The notes: generated by a model not told the origin, from the sequence alone. Shown: positions 25,831 through 35,404, counted from the stretch's first letter. The stretch: 64,000 nt of DNA from Streptococcus infantis (GCF_018499575.1 NZ_JAHDAP010000001.1:806001-870000), one strand, 5' to 3'. Numbers and translations: made by a program.

Positions 25831-26991
25831 TTAAGGTTTTACGACTTCTGCCGCATCTACTTTACCATTATTCATGGTCATCATGAAGGCTGTTTTCACA
25901 GTGTTATGATCTGCATCAAAGCTTGTTTGACCTGTAACACCTTCGAAGTTTTGTGTTTTAGCAAGGTTGTTCTTGAGATCAACTGAAGTTTTTGCACCTT
26001 TTGCTGCGTTAGCTACAAGGTAAACTGAGTCATAAGCAAGAGCTGCAAATGTTGAAGGATCTTCGTTGTATTTTGCACGGTAAGCTTCAAGGAAGGCTTT
26101 TGCTTTATCTGAAACATCAACAGTAGTTGAGAATCCTGAGATGAAGTAGATATTTGATGCGCGTTCAGCAGTTGCTTGTTGAACAAATTCTGCACCGTTA
26201 AATCCATCACCACCGATGATTGGTTTATCAATTCCCATACCACGAGCTTGGTTTACAATCTTACCAGCTTCTGTGTAGTAACCTGGCAATACGATAGCAT
26301 CAAAGTCTTTATCTTTGATTTTTGTCAAAGCTGCTTGGAAATCTGTATCACCTGATACAAATGTTTCATCTGCTACGATTTCACCTGTGAATGAATCACG
26401 GAAAGATTTTGCAATACCTTTAGCGTAGTCGCTTGAGTTATCTGTATACAAGACAACTTTCTTAGCGTTCAATTTATTTGAAACGTAGTTTGAGATGATT
26501 TTCCCTTGGAAGCTATCTTGGAATGTTCCGATGAAGAGGAAATCTTGACCTTTTGTCAAACCGTCTTGAGTAGCACTTGGAGAAATCAATGGGACTCCAG
26601 CTTGTGTAGCATTTGCTACTGCTGCTGCAGTCGCACCTGAAGTCGCAGGTCCTACGATAGCTGCTACCTTAGATTGAGTCACAAGGTTTGTTGAAACAGA
26701 AGCAGCTTCAGCAGTTTCAGATTTGTTATCTTTATCAACTACTTCGATTTGTTTTCCATCGATACCACCTGCTGCGTTGATTTCATCAACCGCAAGTTGA
26801 GCACCCTTTTGCTCAGATGTACCGTAAGATGCTACAGCACCAGTTTCTTCGAAGTTGAAACCAATTTTTACAACTTTTTCATCAATTGGGTTACCAGTTG
26901 TGTTTGAAGCTCCTGACTTCACTTCCCCACAAGCTGCTAAGAGAGCTGTACTTGCAAGAGCTACAAGTGATAATGCAAATTTTTTCTTCAT
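25831..26991 (-). CDS. livJ: Branched-chain amino acid-binding lipoprotein LivJ
   Basis: A 386-residue periplasmic-binding-protein-like lipoprotein. Signal peptide MKKKFALSLVALASTALLAAC with the lipidated cysteine at residue 21. The mature part is a type I binding fold (VKIGFNFEETGAVASYGTSEQKGAQLAVDEINAAGG; IVGPATSGATAAA; FAALAYDSVYLVANA). It captures Leu/Ile/Val outside the membrane for LivHMGF. First gene of the operon, with a strong promoter that carries a CodY box, so it should be repressed when branched-chain amino acids are plentiful. Confidence 0.96.
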   Translation of the reverse strand: MKKKFALSLVALASTALLAACGEVKSGASNTTGNPIDEKVVKIGFNFEETGAVASYGTSEQKGAQLAVDEINAAGGIDGKQIEVVDKDNKSETAEAASVSTNLVTQSKVAAIVGPATSGATAAAVANATQAGVPLISPSATQDGLTKGQDFLFIGTFQDSFQGKIISNYVSNKLNAKKVVLYTDNSSDYAKGIAKSFRDSFTGEIVADETFVSGDTDFQAALTKIKDKDFDAIVLPGYYTEAGKIVNQARGMGIDKPIIGGDGFNGAEFVQQATAERASNIYFISGFSTTVDVSDKAKAFLEAYRAKYNEDPSTFAALAYDSVYLVANAAKGAKTSVDLKNNLAKTQNFEGVTGQTSFDADHNTVKTAFMMTMNNGKVDAAEVVKP

Positions 26992-27032
26992 GTTTATCTC
27001 CTTTTTAAGTTCAATTTAAATTACATGTTAAG

Positions 27033-27061
27033 AATATACCGAATTATCAGAAAATTGTCAA
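27033..27061 (-). promoter_or_regulatory. livJ promoter with embedded CodY box
   Basis: TTGACA (27056-27061), 17-nt spacer, TATATT (27033-27038) on the minus strand. The spacer and last base of the -35 contain AATTTTCTGATAATT (27042-27056), which differs from the CodY consensus AATTTTCWGAAAATT at one base. CodY bound there would exclude RNA polymerase. Confidence 0.85.
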
Positions 27062-27079
27062 CAAGTTTCTCTCACTTTT

Positions 27080-27349
27080 TTAAATGATAACGTTTTCGGT
27101 GTTTTTATAGAGGTTACCAACGAAAGGAGTTTCTAATTCTTGGATATGACATCGTCTCACTTTCTTGATAAATTTCTCTTTTCCTAAGCGATTTACCAGC
27201 TCTTCTACTTCTTCTGTTGGGACATAAAGTTGTAGATACCGGTGTTTTTTAGAGTGATAACAAATATCGCCATAATTTGCCAGTTTTTTTGCATCACGAT
27301 TATAGTATAGGTAGATAATCAGACCGGACCGATTTTCTTTTTGAAACAT
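27080..27349 (-). CDS. ylbG: YlbG family protein (UPF0298, DUF2129)
   Basis: An 89-residue small protein matching Ylb[35 protein letters not shown] and a C-terminal [14 protein letters not shown]. The family is widespread in Firmicutes and its function is unknown. It lies between clpP and livJ, as I recall for pneumococci, and has its own promoter. No membrane segment or catalytic motif is visible. Confidence 0.85.
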   Translation of the reverse strand: MFQKENRSGLIIYLYYNRDAKKLANYGDICYHSKKHRYLQLYVPTEEVEELVNRLGKEKFIKKVRRCHIQELETPFVGNLYKNTENVII

Positions 27350-27380
27350 AATTCAACTTCCTTTTAACAATCTTCCTTTT

Positions 27381-27386
27381 ATTATA
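27381..27386 (-). promoter_or_regulatory. Extended -10 promoter for ylbG
   Basis: TGG-TATAAT on the minus strand about 31 nt before the ylbG start. It begins where the T run of the clpP terminator ends, so terminator and promoter are interlocked. Confidence 0.65.
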
Positions 27387-27396
27387 CCAAAAAAAA

Positions 27397-27414
27397 CAAG
27401 CTCAGTCGAGCTTG
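27397..27414 (-). terminator. Terminator after clpP
   Basis: CAAGCTC-AGTC-GAGCTTG, a perfect 7-bp stem followed on the minus strand by eight T. Confidence 0.9.
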
Positions 27415-27424
27415 CTTTAGTAGA

Positions 27425-28015
27425 TTAACTCAAAGAATTATTAGCCATAATTTCATCAATGAAACCATATTCAAGAGTTTCTTGAGCACTCATCCAGTAA
27501 TCACGTTCAGCATCTTTATGGATTTGCTCAACAGATTTGCCAGAATTATCTGCTAGAATTTGCTCCAAAGTCTTACGAGTTTTAAGCAAGTGTTCAGCAG
27601 CGATGGCCATATCAGTCTGTTGAGTACCACCGCCTGTACCACCCATTGGTTGGTGAATCATGTATTCTGCATTTGGAAGCATGAAACGTTTGCCTTTTGC
27701 TCCACTTGAAGCAATAATTGTTCCCATTGAAGCAGCCATCCCCATGACGATAGTTTGAACATCTGCCTTGATAAAGTTCATGGTATCAACGATTGCCAAA
27801 CCAGCTGATACAGAACCACCCGGTGTATTTACATAAAGGTAAATATCTTTTGTACTATCTTGGGCATCCAAGAAAAGCAATTGGGCGATGACTGAGTTTG
27901 CCATATTGTCTTCGACTGGTCCAGTCAACATGATGATACGATCTTTTAGAAGACGTGAGTAAATGTCATACGAGCGTTCTCCACGACTTGTTTGTTCAAT
28001 AACTACAGGAATCAT
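27425..28015 (-). CDS. clpP: ATP-dependent Clp protease proteolytic subunit
   Basis: A 196-residue serine protease that forms the double-ring ClpP chamber fed by ClpX, ClpC or ClpE. The catalytic triad is visible: S96 (MGMAASMG), H121 (MIHQPMGG) and D172 (ERDYWMSA). No propeptide. It degrades misfolded and regulatory proteins. The gene is monocistronic, with a promoter covered by a perfect CtsR operator and a strong terminator. Confidence 0.98.
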   Translation of the reverse strand: MIPVVIEQTSRGERSYDIYSRLLKDRIIMLTGPVEDNMANSVIAQLLFLDAQDSTKDIYLYVNTPGGSVSAGLAIVDTMNFIKADVQTIVMGMAASMGTIIASSGAKGKRFMLPNAEYMIHQPMGGTGGGTQQTDMAIAAEHLLKTRKTLEQILADNSGKSVEQIHKDAERDYWMSAQETLEYGFIDEIMANNSLS

Positions 28016-28057
28016 TCATTTCTCCTTTTGATTTCTAATTTCTTTGTTAATAAGATT

Positions 28058-28087
28058 ATTATATATCTTTGGTCAAAAAAGGTCAAA
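28058..28087 (-). promoter_or_regulatory. clpP promoter with CtsR operator
   Basis: TTGACC (28081-28086), 17-nt spacer, TATAAT (28058-28063) on the minus strand. On the plus strand GGTCAAA-AAA-GGTCAAA (28071-28087) is a perfect CtsR heptad repeat and overlaps the -35 and half the spacer. CtsR should repress until heat or protein stress. Confidence 0.92.
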
Positions 28088-28136
28088 TTTTTGCTCCATT
28101 CTAAAGACAGACACAAAAATTCAACCTCCTTTCAAG

Positions 28137-28161
28137 ACTAAAACCAATGAACAGTTTTAGT
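28137..28161. terminator. Hairpin behind upp
   Basis: ACTAAAAC / GTTTTAGT, a perfect 8-bp stem with a 9-nt loop, 15 nt behind the upp stop. There is no run of T after it on the minus strand, so termination may be inefficient. Confidence 0.55.
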
Positions 28162-28175
28162 GTATGCTTAGAATC

Positions 28176-28805
28176 TTATTTTGTACCGAACAAGCGGTCT
28201 CCTGCGTCACCAAGACCTGGAACAATATAGCCATGTTCGTTCAAACGTTCATCTAAAGCTGCAGTAAAGATTTCTACATCTGGGTGAGCTTCTTGGAGAG
28301 CTTTTACACCTTCTGGAGCAGATACCAGGCAGACAAATTTGATGTTTGAAGCCCCACGTTTTTTAAGGGAATCAACAGCCAAGATTGCAGAACCACCTGT
28401 TGCAAGCATAGGGTCAACCACAAAGATTTGACGTTGGTCGATATCTTCAGGTAATTTTACCAAGTATTCTACTGGTTGAAGGGTTTCTTCATCACGGTAC
28501 ATACCAATGTGTCCTACTTTTGCTGCTGGAACCAAGCTTAATAGTCCATCAACCATCCCAATACCTGCACGCAAGATTGGAACAATCGCTAATTTTTTAC
28601 CAGCCAATTGCTTTTGAACTGTTTTTGTGATAGGTGTTTCGATTTCAACGTCTTCAAGCGGAAGATCACGAAGTACTTCATATCCCATCAACATTGCAAT
28701 CTCGTTAACTAACTCACGAAAAGCTTTTGTAGAAGTGTCAGTGCGACGCAAGATTGACAATTTGTGTTGAATCAGTGGATGATTAATAACTTCAAGTTTT
28801 CCCAT
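28176..28805 (-). CDS. upp: Uracil phosphoribosyltransferase
   Basis: A 209-residue salvage enzyme that makes UMP from uracil and PRPP. The PRPP loop is [11 protein letters not shown], and [15 protein letters not shown] and the C-terminal [13 protein letters not shown] are family marks. The start at 28805 ([10 protein letters not shown]) follows GAAGGA; a TTG seven codons upstream lies across that site and is rejected. Functionally linked to comEB and to pyrFE later in the window, since all feed pyrimidine nucleotides. Confidence 0.97.
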   Translation of the reverse strand: MGKLEVINHPLIQHKLSILRRTDTSTKAFRELVNEIAMLMGYEVLRDLPLEDVEIETPITKTVQKQLAGKKLAIVPILRAGIGMVDGLLSLVPAAKVGHIGMYRDEETLQPVEYLVKLPEDIDQRQIFVVDPMLATGGSAILAVDSLKKRGASNIKFVCLVSAPEGVKALQEAHPDVEIFTAALDERLNEHGYIVPGLGDAGDRLFGTK

Positions 28806-28894
28806 TTTCAGAATTCCTTCTTTCAATTTATTCTTCTTATTATATCAAAAAATGGCTTAAAAAGCTTTTTAAACCATTTATTTTTTTACAAATT

Positions 28895-29362
28895 CTAGAT
28901 CAGGTGAGCTTCTTGGAGAGCTGCTTGCACTGTTTCAAGTGGTAAATGAGTCAACTCCGTTCCTTTTTCATGATAAAGGTGTTGGGCATAGTCATCCATA
29001 CGGTATTGATTGATATAAACAACACGTTCACATCCCACCTGCAACAGTTGCTTGGTACAGTTGAGACATGGAAAATGAGTAACGTAGGCTGTAAAGCCCT
29101 TTGGAACGCCACGCTCTGCCCCTTGTAAAATAGCATTTACCTCTGCATGAAGAGTGCGGACACAGTGGCCTTCAATCACCAGACAGTCATGATCTATACA
29201 ATGCTCTGTTCCTGATACAGAACCATTATAGCCTGTTGAAATAACCTTGTTATCCTTAACTAAAACGGCTCCTACCTTGGCACGTTTACAGGTTGAGCGA
29301 TTGGCAATCAATAGGGCTTGAGCAGCAAAATACTCATCCCAAGCTAGTCTTTTTTCTGTCAT
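28895..29362 (-). CDS. comEB: ComEB-type deoxycytidylate deaminase
   Basis: A 155-residue zinc deaminase that converts dCMP to dUMP, the substrate of thymidylate synthase. Zinc and catalytic motifs: HAEVNAIL (His and the proton-shuttle Glu) and PCLNCTKQLL (two Cys). The start at 29362 (MTEKRLAWDEYF) has GAGGAG 7 nt upstream; an ATG five codons earlier lies across that site. The gene follows a TetR regulator by 18 nt and precedes upp. Despite the name, no competence box is present upstream, so a housekeeping nucleotide role is likelier. Confidence 0.92.
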   Translation of the reverse strand: MTEKRLAWDEYFAAQALLIANRSTCKRAKVGAVLVKDNKVISTGYNGSVSGTEHCIDHDCLVIEGHCVRTLHAEVNAILQGAERGVPKGFTAYVTHFPCLNCTKQLLQVGCERVVYINQYRMDDYAQHLYHEKGTELTHLPLETVQAALQEAHLI

Positions 29363-29380
29363 AGCATTTCTCCTCATGTT

Positions 29381-29938
29381 TTATTTTTTGAAAAATGGCA
29401 GGCGTAGATCTGCGATTTTTTCAGCAGGAACCTTCATTCCATCCTTGATCCATTTTAGCAAAACCGATACGATAGCAGAACTCCAAAAAGAATGCAGGTA
29501 AGAGCTGACTCCTTTTGATTTTCCATAGTATTTTTCTAGAAATTCTTGCATGGCTTGCACAAAGATTTTTTCTAAGTGATAGTCCAGGGCAAGTTGAATA
29601 ACCTTGGCTTCTTTCTTAGCTTCTCTAAAGAGGTGAACCCAAACTAGATAGAGATCCGTCTTGACATCGTAATGGCTTAGTTGCTCCATGATATTATGGA
29701 CGCTTCGTTTAAAGACACTTTCTAAAATTTCTTCTTTGGATTCATAATTTCGATAAAAGGCTGCACGAGAAACGCCAGCACGTTTGACTAGCTCAGAAAT
29801 GCTAATCTTAGCTAACTCCTTTTTCTCCAATAGTTGCAAAAGAGCTGTTTCAATCGCTTCTCTGGTTAGCAAATTAGATTCTTGATTGGATTTTCTAAGA
29901 TTTTCAAGCGATTTTTCAGATATTTTACGTTCAGACAT
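29381..29938 (-). CDS. TetR family transcriptional regulator
   Basis: A 185-residue TetR-type repressor. The helix-turn-helix is ISISELVKRAGVSRAAFYRNYESKEEIL (about residues 41-68). The C-terminal domain resembles the TetR_C_7/8 ligand-binding type (a run like FLEKYYGKSKGVSSYLHSFWSSAIVSVLLKWIKDG). The first 25 residues are a polar extension. It is divergent from the DegV gene with 124 bp between and lies 18 nt before comEB. No clear palindromic operator was found between them, so the target is unknown. Confidence 0.85.
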   Translation of the reverse strand: MSERKISEKSLENLRKSNQESNLLTREAIETALLQLLEKKELAKISISELVKRAGVSRAAFYRNYESKEEILESVFKRSVHNIMEQLSHYDVKTDLYLVWVHLFREAKKEAKVIQLALDYHLEKIFVQAMQEFLEKYYGKSKGVSSYLHSFWSSAIVSVLLKWIKDGMKVPAEKIADLRLPFFKK

Positions 29939-30000
29939 AACAATTTCTTTCTACTTGTGACAACAGAGAGGTACTACTTTTGTTTCAAGGGCTTTCATGA

Positions 30001-30006
30001 TATAAT
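30001..30006 (+). promoter_or_regulatory. Extended -10 promoter for the DegV gene
   Basis: TGA-TATAAT on the plus strand, about 56 nt before the start codon. The -35 is weak (TTTTGT at 17 nt). Confidence 0.5.
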
Positions 30007-30062
30007 TGTAAAAAAAGACAGAACCTTTGTCAATGTATAAGTGATAAAGATGGAGAATTTCT

Positions 30063-30908
30063 ATGACTTGGAAGATTGTAGCTGACTCTGGTTGTGATTA
30101 TCGTCAACTGGCAAATCCTGCTTTTGATACTGAATTTGTCAGTGTCCCATTAACGATTCAAGTAGCGGACCAGGTCTTTGTCGATGATGCCAATCTGGAT
30201 ATTGATCAGATGATGGAAACTATGTATGCGACTTCTGAAGCTTCTAAATCAGCTTGCCCTAGTCCTGATGATTATTTACGAGCATTTGAAGGTGCCAAAC
30301 ATATTTTTGTAGTGACCATCACAGGAACTCTGTCTGGTAGCCAAAACAGTGCTCAACTTGCAAAAAATATTTATCTTGAGGACCATCCCGATACTAAAAT
30401 CCTTGTGATTGACAGCCTTTCAGCTGGTGGAGAGGTTGATCTCTTAGTTGAAAAGCTAAACGACTTAATTGAACAGGGATTATCATTTGAAGAAGTTGTC
30501 CAAGCAATTACTGCTTACCAAGAAAAAACAAAACTTCTTTTTGTTCTTGCTAAAGTAGATAATCTGGTTAAAAATGGCCGTTTGAGCAAGCTTATCGGTG
30601 CGGTTGTCGGACTACTTAATATTCGAATGGTTGGAGAAGCAAGTGAAACAGGAACATTAGAACTCCTCCAAAAAGCTCGTGGTGCTAAAAAGTCCCTTCA
30701 AGCTGCATATGAAGAAATCATTAAAGCTGGCTACGCTGGTGGACGTATTGTCATGGCTCACCGTAGCAATGAAAAATTCTGCCAACAACTCTCAGAACTC
30801 TTGCGAGAAAAGTACCCGCAAGCTGAAATTAAGATTCTTCCAACCTCTGGACTCTGCAGTTTCTATGCGGAAGAAGGCGGGCTCCTCATGGGATACGAAA
30901 TCAACTAA
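30063..30908 (+). CDS. DegV family fatty acid-binding protein (FakB type)
   Basis: A 281-residue DegV protein. Seen are IVADSGCDY at the N-terminus, TITGTLSGSQNSAQLA (the ligand-binding serines) near residues 92-107, and LVKNGRLSKLIGAVVGLLNIR near 175-195. DegV/FakB proteins hold one fatty acid and present it to the kinase FakA, so that external fatty acids enter phospholipids. Streptococci carry several paralogs with different chain preference; which one this is cannot be told. It is a plus-strand single gene with its own terminator. Confidence 0.88.
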   Translation: MTWKIVADSGCDYRQLANPAFDTEFVSVPLTIQVADQVFVDDANLDIDQMMETMYATSEASKSACPSPDDYLRAFEGAKHIFVVTITGTLSGSQNSAQLAKNIYLEDHPDTKILVIDSLSAGGEVDLLVEKLNDLIEQGLSFEEVVQAITAYQEKTKLLFVLAKVDNLVKNGRLSKLIGAVVGLLNIRMVGEASETGTLELLQKARGAKKSLQAAYEEIIKAGYAGGRIVMAHRSNEKFCQQLSELLREKYPQAEIKILPTSGLCSFYAEEGGLLMGYEIN

Positions 30909-30917
30909 TAAATCTGA

Positions 30918-32140
<1,223 letters not shown>

Positions 32141-32160
32141 AATATTAAAGGTTGTGAAAA

Positions 32161-32616
32161 ATGAACAGAAGAGAAGCAGTAGAATTTGTTAACATGTGTA
32201 TGATTAAAAACGGAGACAAAGTTCTAGTTCAAGACCGAGTTAGTCCTGACTGGCCTGGCATTACTTTTCCTGGTGGCCATGTTGAACGTGGTGAATCCTT
32301 TGTCGATGCCGTCATTCGTGAAGTGAAAGAAGAAACTGGTCTAACCATTTCTAAACCCCAACTCTGTGGTATCAAAGACTGGTATGATGATGCAGATTAT
32401 CGCTATGTTGTCCTCTTTTACAAAACAGAACACTTTACTGGTGAGCTACAATCTTCAGACGAAGGAAAAGTCTGGTGGGAGGATTTTGAAAATCTATCTC
32501 AATTAAAACTAGCTACTGAGGATATGTCTGATATGCTTCGTGTATTTGTAGAGGAAGATCTGAGTGAGTTCTTTTACTATAAAGATGGTGACGACTGGCT
32601 TTATGACTTGAAGTAA
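32161..32616 (+). CDS. Nudix hydrolase
   Basis: A 151-residue Nudix protein with the full box G-x5-E-x7-REVKEETGL at residues 39-61. Nudix enzymes hydrolyse nucleoside diphosphates linked to another group; the length and layout fit the MutT/8-oxo-dGTP type, but the substrate is not fixed by sequence. It follows the flavoprotein gene, suggesting an oxidative-stress or nucleotide-cleaning pair. The stop codon is part of a bidirectional terminator. Confidence 0.9.
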   Translation: MNRREAVEFVNMCMIKNGDKVLVQDRVSPDWPGITFPGGHVERGESFVDAVIREVKEETGLTISKPQLCGIKDWYDDADYRYVVLFYKTEHFTGELQSSDEGKVWWEDFENLSQLKLATEDMSDMLRVFVEEDLSEFFYYKDGDDWLYDLK

Positions 32617-32649
32617 TAAATAGGCTAGGAAATTCCTAGCCTATTTATT
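32615..32649. terminator. Bidirectional terminator between the Nudix and MerR genes
   Basis: AATAAATAGGCTAGGAA and its complement, a nearly perfect 34-bp palindrome. It includes the last bases of both convergent stop codons. The core CTAGGAA...TTCCTAG matches the hairpin at 14399-14419. Confidence 0.88.
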
Positions 32650-33385
32650 CTGCATTTGTCTGAACGTAAGCAGCAATGACATCTGATGTGTACTGGGCTG
32701 TTCCAGGTCCAAATTTATCAATATTTTCCTTAAACTCTGGGTTGTAGACATATCCTTTACCGATATATCCGAAGACTTCAATAGAGCAGTCAAATCCATA
32801 AGTACGAATGGCTTGTAAGAGCTTGGCTGCTTGCTCTTGGTTTTCAATTGCTGTTGCAGGTAAACCAGCTTGAAGATTTTGTGCCAAAGTTTGAAAGACT
32901 TGGTTAAAGGCGACCGTAGACTCATCTTCGCGACCCTTTTGTCGCTCTAGTGCTTGATCCATGACTTCTTGTCCATACTTCTCTACCGCTTCTTGCTGGT
33001 ATTTTTGATGATCTTGATAGCTAAATCCAGTGAATTTTTCCTCAATGGTCATTTTTCTTTCTCCTTTTTGTTCTTGAATGGTTTTCTGCAAGGTGGAAAT
33101 CAAGGTATCCAGATGTTGCCTTTCTCGAGTTAGATACTCCAACTGCCTAGTCAAATGTGGCAATAAATCTTTCCTTTCTTCCTTTAACAGCTCTGCTATT
33201 TTTTCTAAAGAAAAGCCAAGATACTTATAATACAGAATAACCTGAAGGCGTTCCAAATCCTCTTGACTATAGGTTCGATAGCCGTTTTCCGATTTTAAGG
33301 GGACCAAGAGTCCTATCTTGTCATAGTGGTGCAGGGTCTTGACAGAGACACCTGAAAGCTGCGCAGCTTCTTTTATTTGGTACAT
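32645..33385 (-). CDS. MerR family regulator with TipAS-type ligand domain
   Basis: A 246-residue regulator. Residues 1-70 form the MerR winged helix (YQIKEAAQLSGVSVKTLHHYDKIGLL), residues about 75-110 a dimerisation coiled coil, and residues about 125-246 a TipAS antibiotic-recognition domain (FSYQDHQKYQQEAVEKYG ... YGFDCSIEVFGYIGKGYV). TipAS domains bind thiopeptide-like and other drugs, and the regulators act at promoters with long spacers. Its own promoter has a 19-bp spacer, so autoregulation is likely. No efflux gene lies next to it. Confidence 0.88.
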   Translation of the reverse strand: MYQIKEAAQLSGVSVKTLHHYDKIGLLVPLKSENGYRTYSQEDLERLQVILYYKYLGFSLEKIAELLKEERKDLLPHLTRQLEYLTRERQHLDTLISTLQKTIQEQKGERKMTIEEKFTGFSYQDHQKYQQEAVEKYGQEVMDQALERQKGREDESTVAFNQVFQTLAQNLQAGLPATAIENQEQAAKLLQAIRTYGFDCSIEVFGYIGKGYVYNPEFKENIDKFGPGTAQYTSDVIAAYVQTNAE

Positions 33386-33405
33386 GATTTCCTCCTTACA
33401 AGGAT

Positions 33406-33436
33406 AGTATAACCCCTCCCCTTAGGTCAGAGTCAA
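33406..33436 (-). promoter_or_regulatory. MerR-type promoter of the TipAS regulator
   Basis: TTGACT (33431-33436), 19-nt spacer, TATACT (33406-33411) on the minus strand. The long spacer contains CCTAAGGGGAGGGG, a G-rich stretch like known MerR/BmrR-class operators. MerR proteins bind such spacers and untwist the DNA. Confidence 0.75.
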
Positions 33437-33546
33437 GATTTTTTTATAAAAGTTTAACTATTTTTAAATTTGGGGAAGATAATCGGTCTAAGCCATTGTC
33501 AAACTTTGACCTATTGTCCTCAGATTCGGAGAATTCCAAGTTAAAA

Positions 33547-33576
33547 AAAGACTTGAGAATCAACCTCGAGTCTTTT
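33547..33576. terminator. Terminator after manA
   Basis: AAAGACT.GAG / CTC.AGTCTTT stem of 11-12 bp, with T runs on both sides; 5 nt behind the manA stop. Confidence 0.85.
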
Positions 33577-33580
33577 CTTT

Positions 33581-34525
33581 TTATGGATGACTAACAATCA
33601 ATTCCAAACCTTGCCCTTCTAAGGTCCAAGCTTCAACATCACTTGGTAAGATAAAGTGGCTACCTTTTAGGATTGGATATTCCTTTCCGTCTACAGTCAA
33701 TTTCCCTTGGCCAGCCAAGACGCTCAACAAGCTATAGTCAGCTGTCTTTTCAAAGTCAACTTTTCCAGTGATTTTCCACTTGTAAACTGCGAAGAAATCA
33801 TTTGATACAAGAAGAGTTGAACGTAGGTCATCTGCTTTAACAGTCACAGGACGGCTATTAGCAGGCTCACCAATGTTCAAAACATCGATGGATTTTTCAA
33901 GATGAAGCTCGCGCAAGTTGCCATTATCGTCCTTACGGTCAAAGTCATAGACACGGTAGGTTGTATCACTAGACTGTTGCGTCTCAAGAATCAAGATTCC
34001 TGCCCCGATAGCGTGCATGGTCCCACTTGGTACATAGAAGAAATCCCCAGCCTTAACGGGAACCTTTGTCAGCAAGGCATCCCAGTTTTTGTCTTCAATT
34101 TGCTGACGGAGTTCTTCTTTTGATTTGGCATTGTGGCCATAGATAATCTCAGAACCTTCATCCGCGGCGATAATGTACCAGCACTCTGTTTTTCCGAGTT
34201 CGCCTTCATGCTCTAATCCATAAGCATCGTCTGGATGAACTTGAACACTGAGCCAGTCATTGGCATCAAGGATTTTGGTCAATAGTGGAAATACTGGCTC
34301 TGGACGGTTGCCAAACAATTCACGGTGTTCCGCATACAAAGTAGCGAGGTCTGTTCCTTGATAGCGGCCATTGGCTACCTTAGACACTCCATTTGGATGA
34401 GCTGAAATTGCCCAGTATTCTCCGATTTTTTCATTTGGAATGTCGTAGCCAAACTCATCACGTAGTTTAGTCCCACCCCAGATTTTTTCTTGCATTACAG
34501 AATGTAAAAATAATGGTTCTGACAT
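33581..34525 (-). CDS. manA: Mannose-6-phosphate isomerase, class I
   Basis: A 314-residue zinc enzyme that interconverts mannose 6-phosphate and fructose 6-phosphate, joining mannose uptake to glycolysis. The cupin metal site is visible: LSVQVHPDDAYGLEHEGELGKTECWYI (QVHPDD and E) and FFYVPSGTMHAIGAGILILETQQSSDTTYRVYD. Length fits the short Gram-positive type. Single gene with an extended -10 (TGC-TATAAT, 34556-34561, minus strand) and a strong terminator. Confidence 0.96.
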   Translation of the reverse strand: MSEPLFLHSVMQEKIWGGTKLRDEFGYDIPNEKIGEYWAISAHPNGVSKVANGRYQGTDLATLYAEHRELFGNRPEPVFPLLTKILDANDWLSVQVHPDDAYGLEHEGELGKTECWYIIAADEGSEIIYGHNAKSKEELRQQIEDKNWDALLTKVPVKAGDFFYVPSGTMHAIGAGILILETQQSSDTTYRVYDFDRKDDNGNLRELHLEKSIDVLNIGEPANSRPVTVKADDLRSTLLVSNDFFAVYKWKITGKVDFEKTADYSLLSVLAGQGKLTVDGKEYPILKGSHFILPSDVEAWTLEGQGLELIVSHP

Positions 34526-34555
34526 CTTATTCTCCTGTCTGATTTTTCTCCCCTC

Positions 34556-34561
34556 ATTATA
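34556..34561 (-). promoter_or_regulatory. Extended -10 promoter for manA
   Basis: TGC-TATAAT on the minus strand about 31 nt before the manA start; the -35 (TTCAAT at 17 nt) is weak. Confidence 0.55.
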
Positions 34562-34675
34562 GCAAAAAGCTAGGTCTAATTGAACTCTTTTTCACAGATT
34601 ATAAAGTAGGGAGAAGATTTTATAAAAATAGTAACGATATGGATTTCATACTTTTGATAAATCTACAAGAAACTA

Positions 34676-35254
34676 CTATCTCATAAGATTTGGAAGAATA
34701 AACAGCGTAAAGAAAGCTAGAGCAACCATCAGAAAAACTAATAAATAGATAGAAAATTTGAACAACCATGCATAAGGACCTGGTTTTAAAGGTCTTTCTA
34801 CATAGGAATGTTTTGGTTTCTTAGGATCATAATAAACAGTTACCTTTCCTCCAATTGGAAATCGTTCCATTAAAGGTGATTTTGTTAAAGAGATGAAACT
34901 GTTCCTATAAATCTTGTATCTTAAAACCTGAGGAATTTCCCCATCTTCAAAATTATCCATTTTGACATCAGATACGATTGAACCTACGGGACTACTGATT
35001 GTATTTGAAATCGCATATCGAAATTTTGGCCCTAAAACCTTGTATCGGTTCCCATCAACAGTGTACTCGACAACTGGCAGGCTAATTCCGTTATAAAGAG
35101 CATAGGAATATCGGATAATAACTCCTTCCGTTCTTTCGGTGCATCTCTTGGCATTTCTGTAATTACTAAAGATAAAAATATCGAACATATAATAGGTGAA
35201 GGCAGCAAAGCCTAACGACATTAAGCCAAATAATAGAAAGAATGTTGTTGGCAT
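34676..35254 (-). CDS. DUF3592-like membrane protein
   Basis: A 192-residue protein with one membrane segment at each end (FFLLFGLMSLGFAAFTYYMFDIFIF near 4-28 and LFKFSIYLLVFLMVALAFFTLFIL near 164-187) and a central soluble domain. The VTVYYDPKKPKHSYVER stretch and the VVEYTVDGNRYKV strand resemble the DUF3592 pattern. Function unknown. It stands alone between manA and the VOC gene, with a ribosome site AAGGAGA before its start. I see no partner genes that would suggest a role. Confidence 0.65.
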   Translation of the reverse strand: MPTTFFLLFGLMSLGFAAFTYYMFDIFIFSNYRNAKRCTERTEGVIIRYSYALYNGISLPVVEYTVDGNRYKVLGPKFRYAISNTISSPVGSIVSDVKMDNFEDGEIPQVLRYKIYRNSFISLTKSPLMERFPIGGKVTVYYDPKKPKHSYVERPLKPGPYAWLFKFSIYLLVFLMVALAFFTLFILPNLMR

Positions 35255-35314
35255 CTTTTTCTCCTTAAAATATCATGATGATGACTCTATTTTAACAGAA
35301 AAGATGGGAGAAAA

Positions 35315-35339
35315 AAAGACCGGATGACTCCGATCTTTT
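35315..35339 (-). terminator. Terminator after the VOC gene
   Basis: AAAGATCGGA-gtca-TCCGGTCTTT, followed by seven T on the minus strand. It is almost identical to the hairpin at 35768-35792. Confidence 0.88.
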
Positions 35340-35404
35340 AATAGTTCATATTCTCATAATCTGTTTTAAGAATCATTAAGGTTAACTTCAAATGACTAAG
35401 CATA

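Noticed and set aside
28015..28125. Possible short ORF with TTG or GTG start before clpP, preceded by AGGAGG
   Set aside because: It lies mostly upstream of the mapped-looking clpP promoter and would not be on that transcript; the codons are AT-rich with no sign of protein character.
33498..33510. GTCAAA-c-TTTGAC palindrome between merR and manA
   Set aside because: It is short, lies away from both promoters and was not matched to a known operator; it resembles half CtsR boxes in inverted order, which CtsR does not use.
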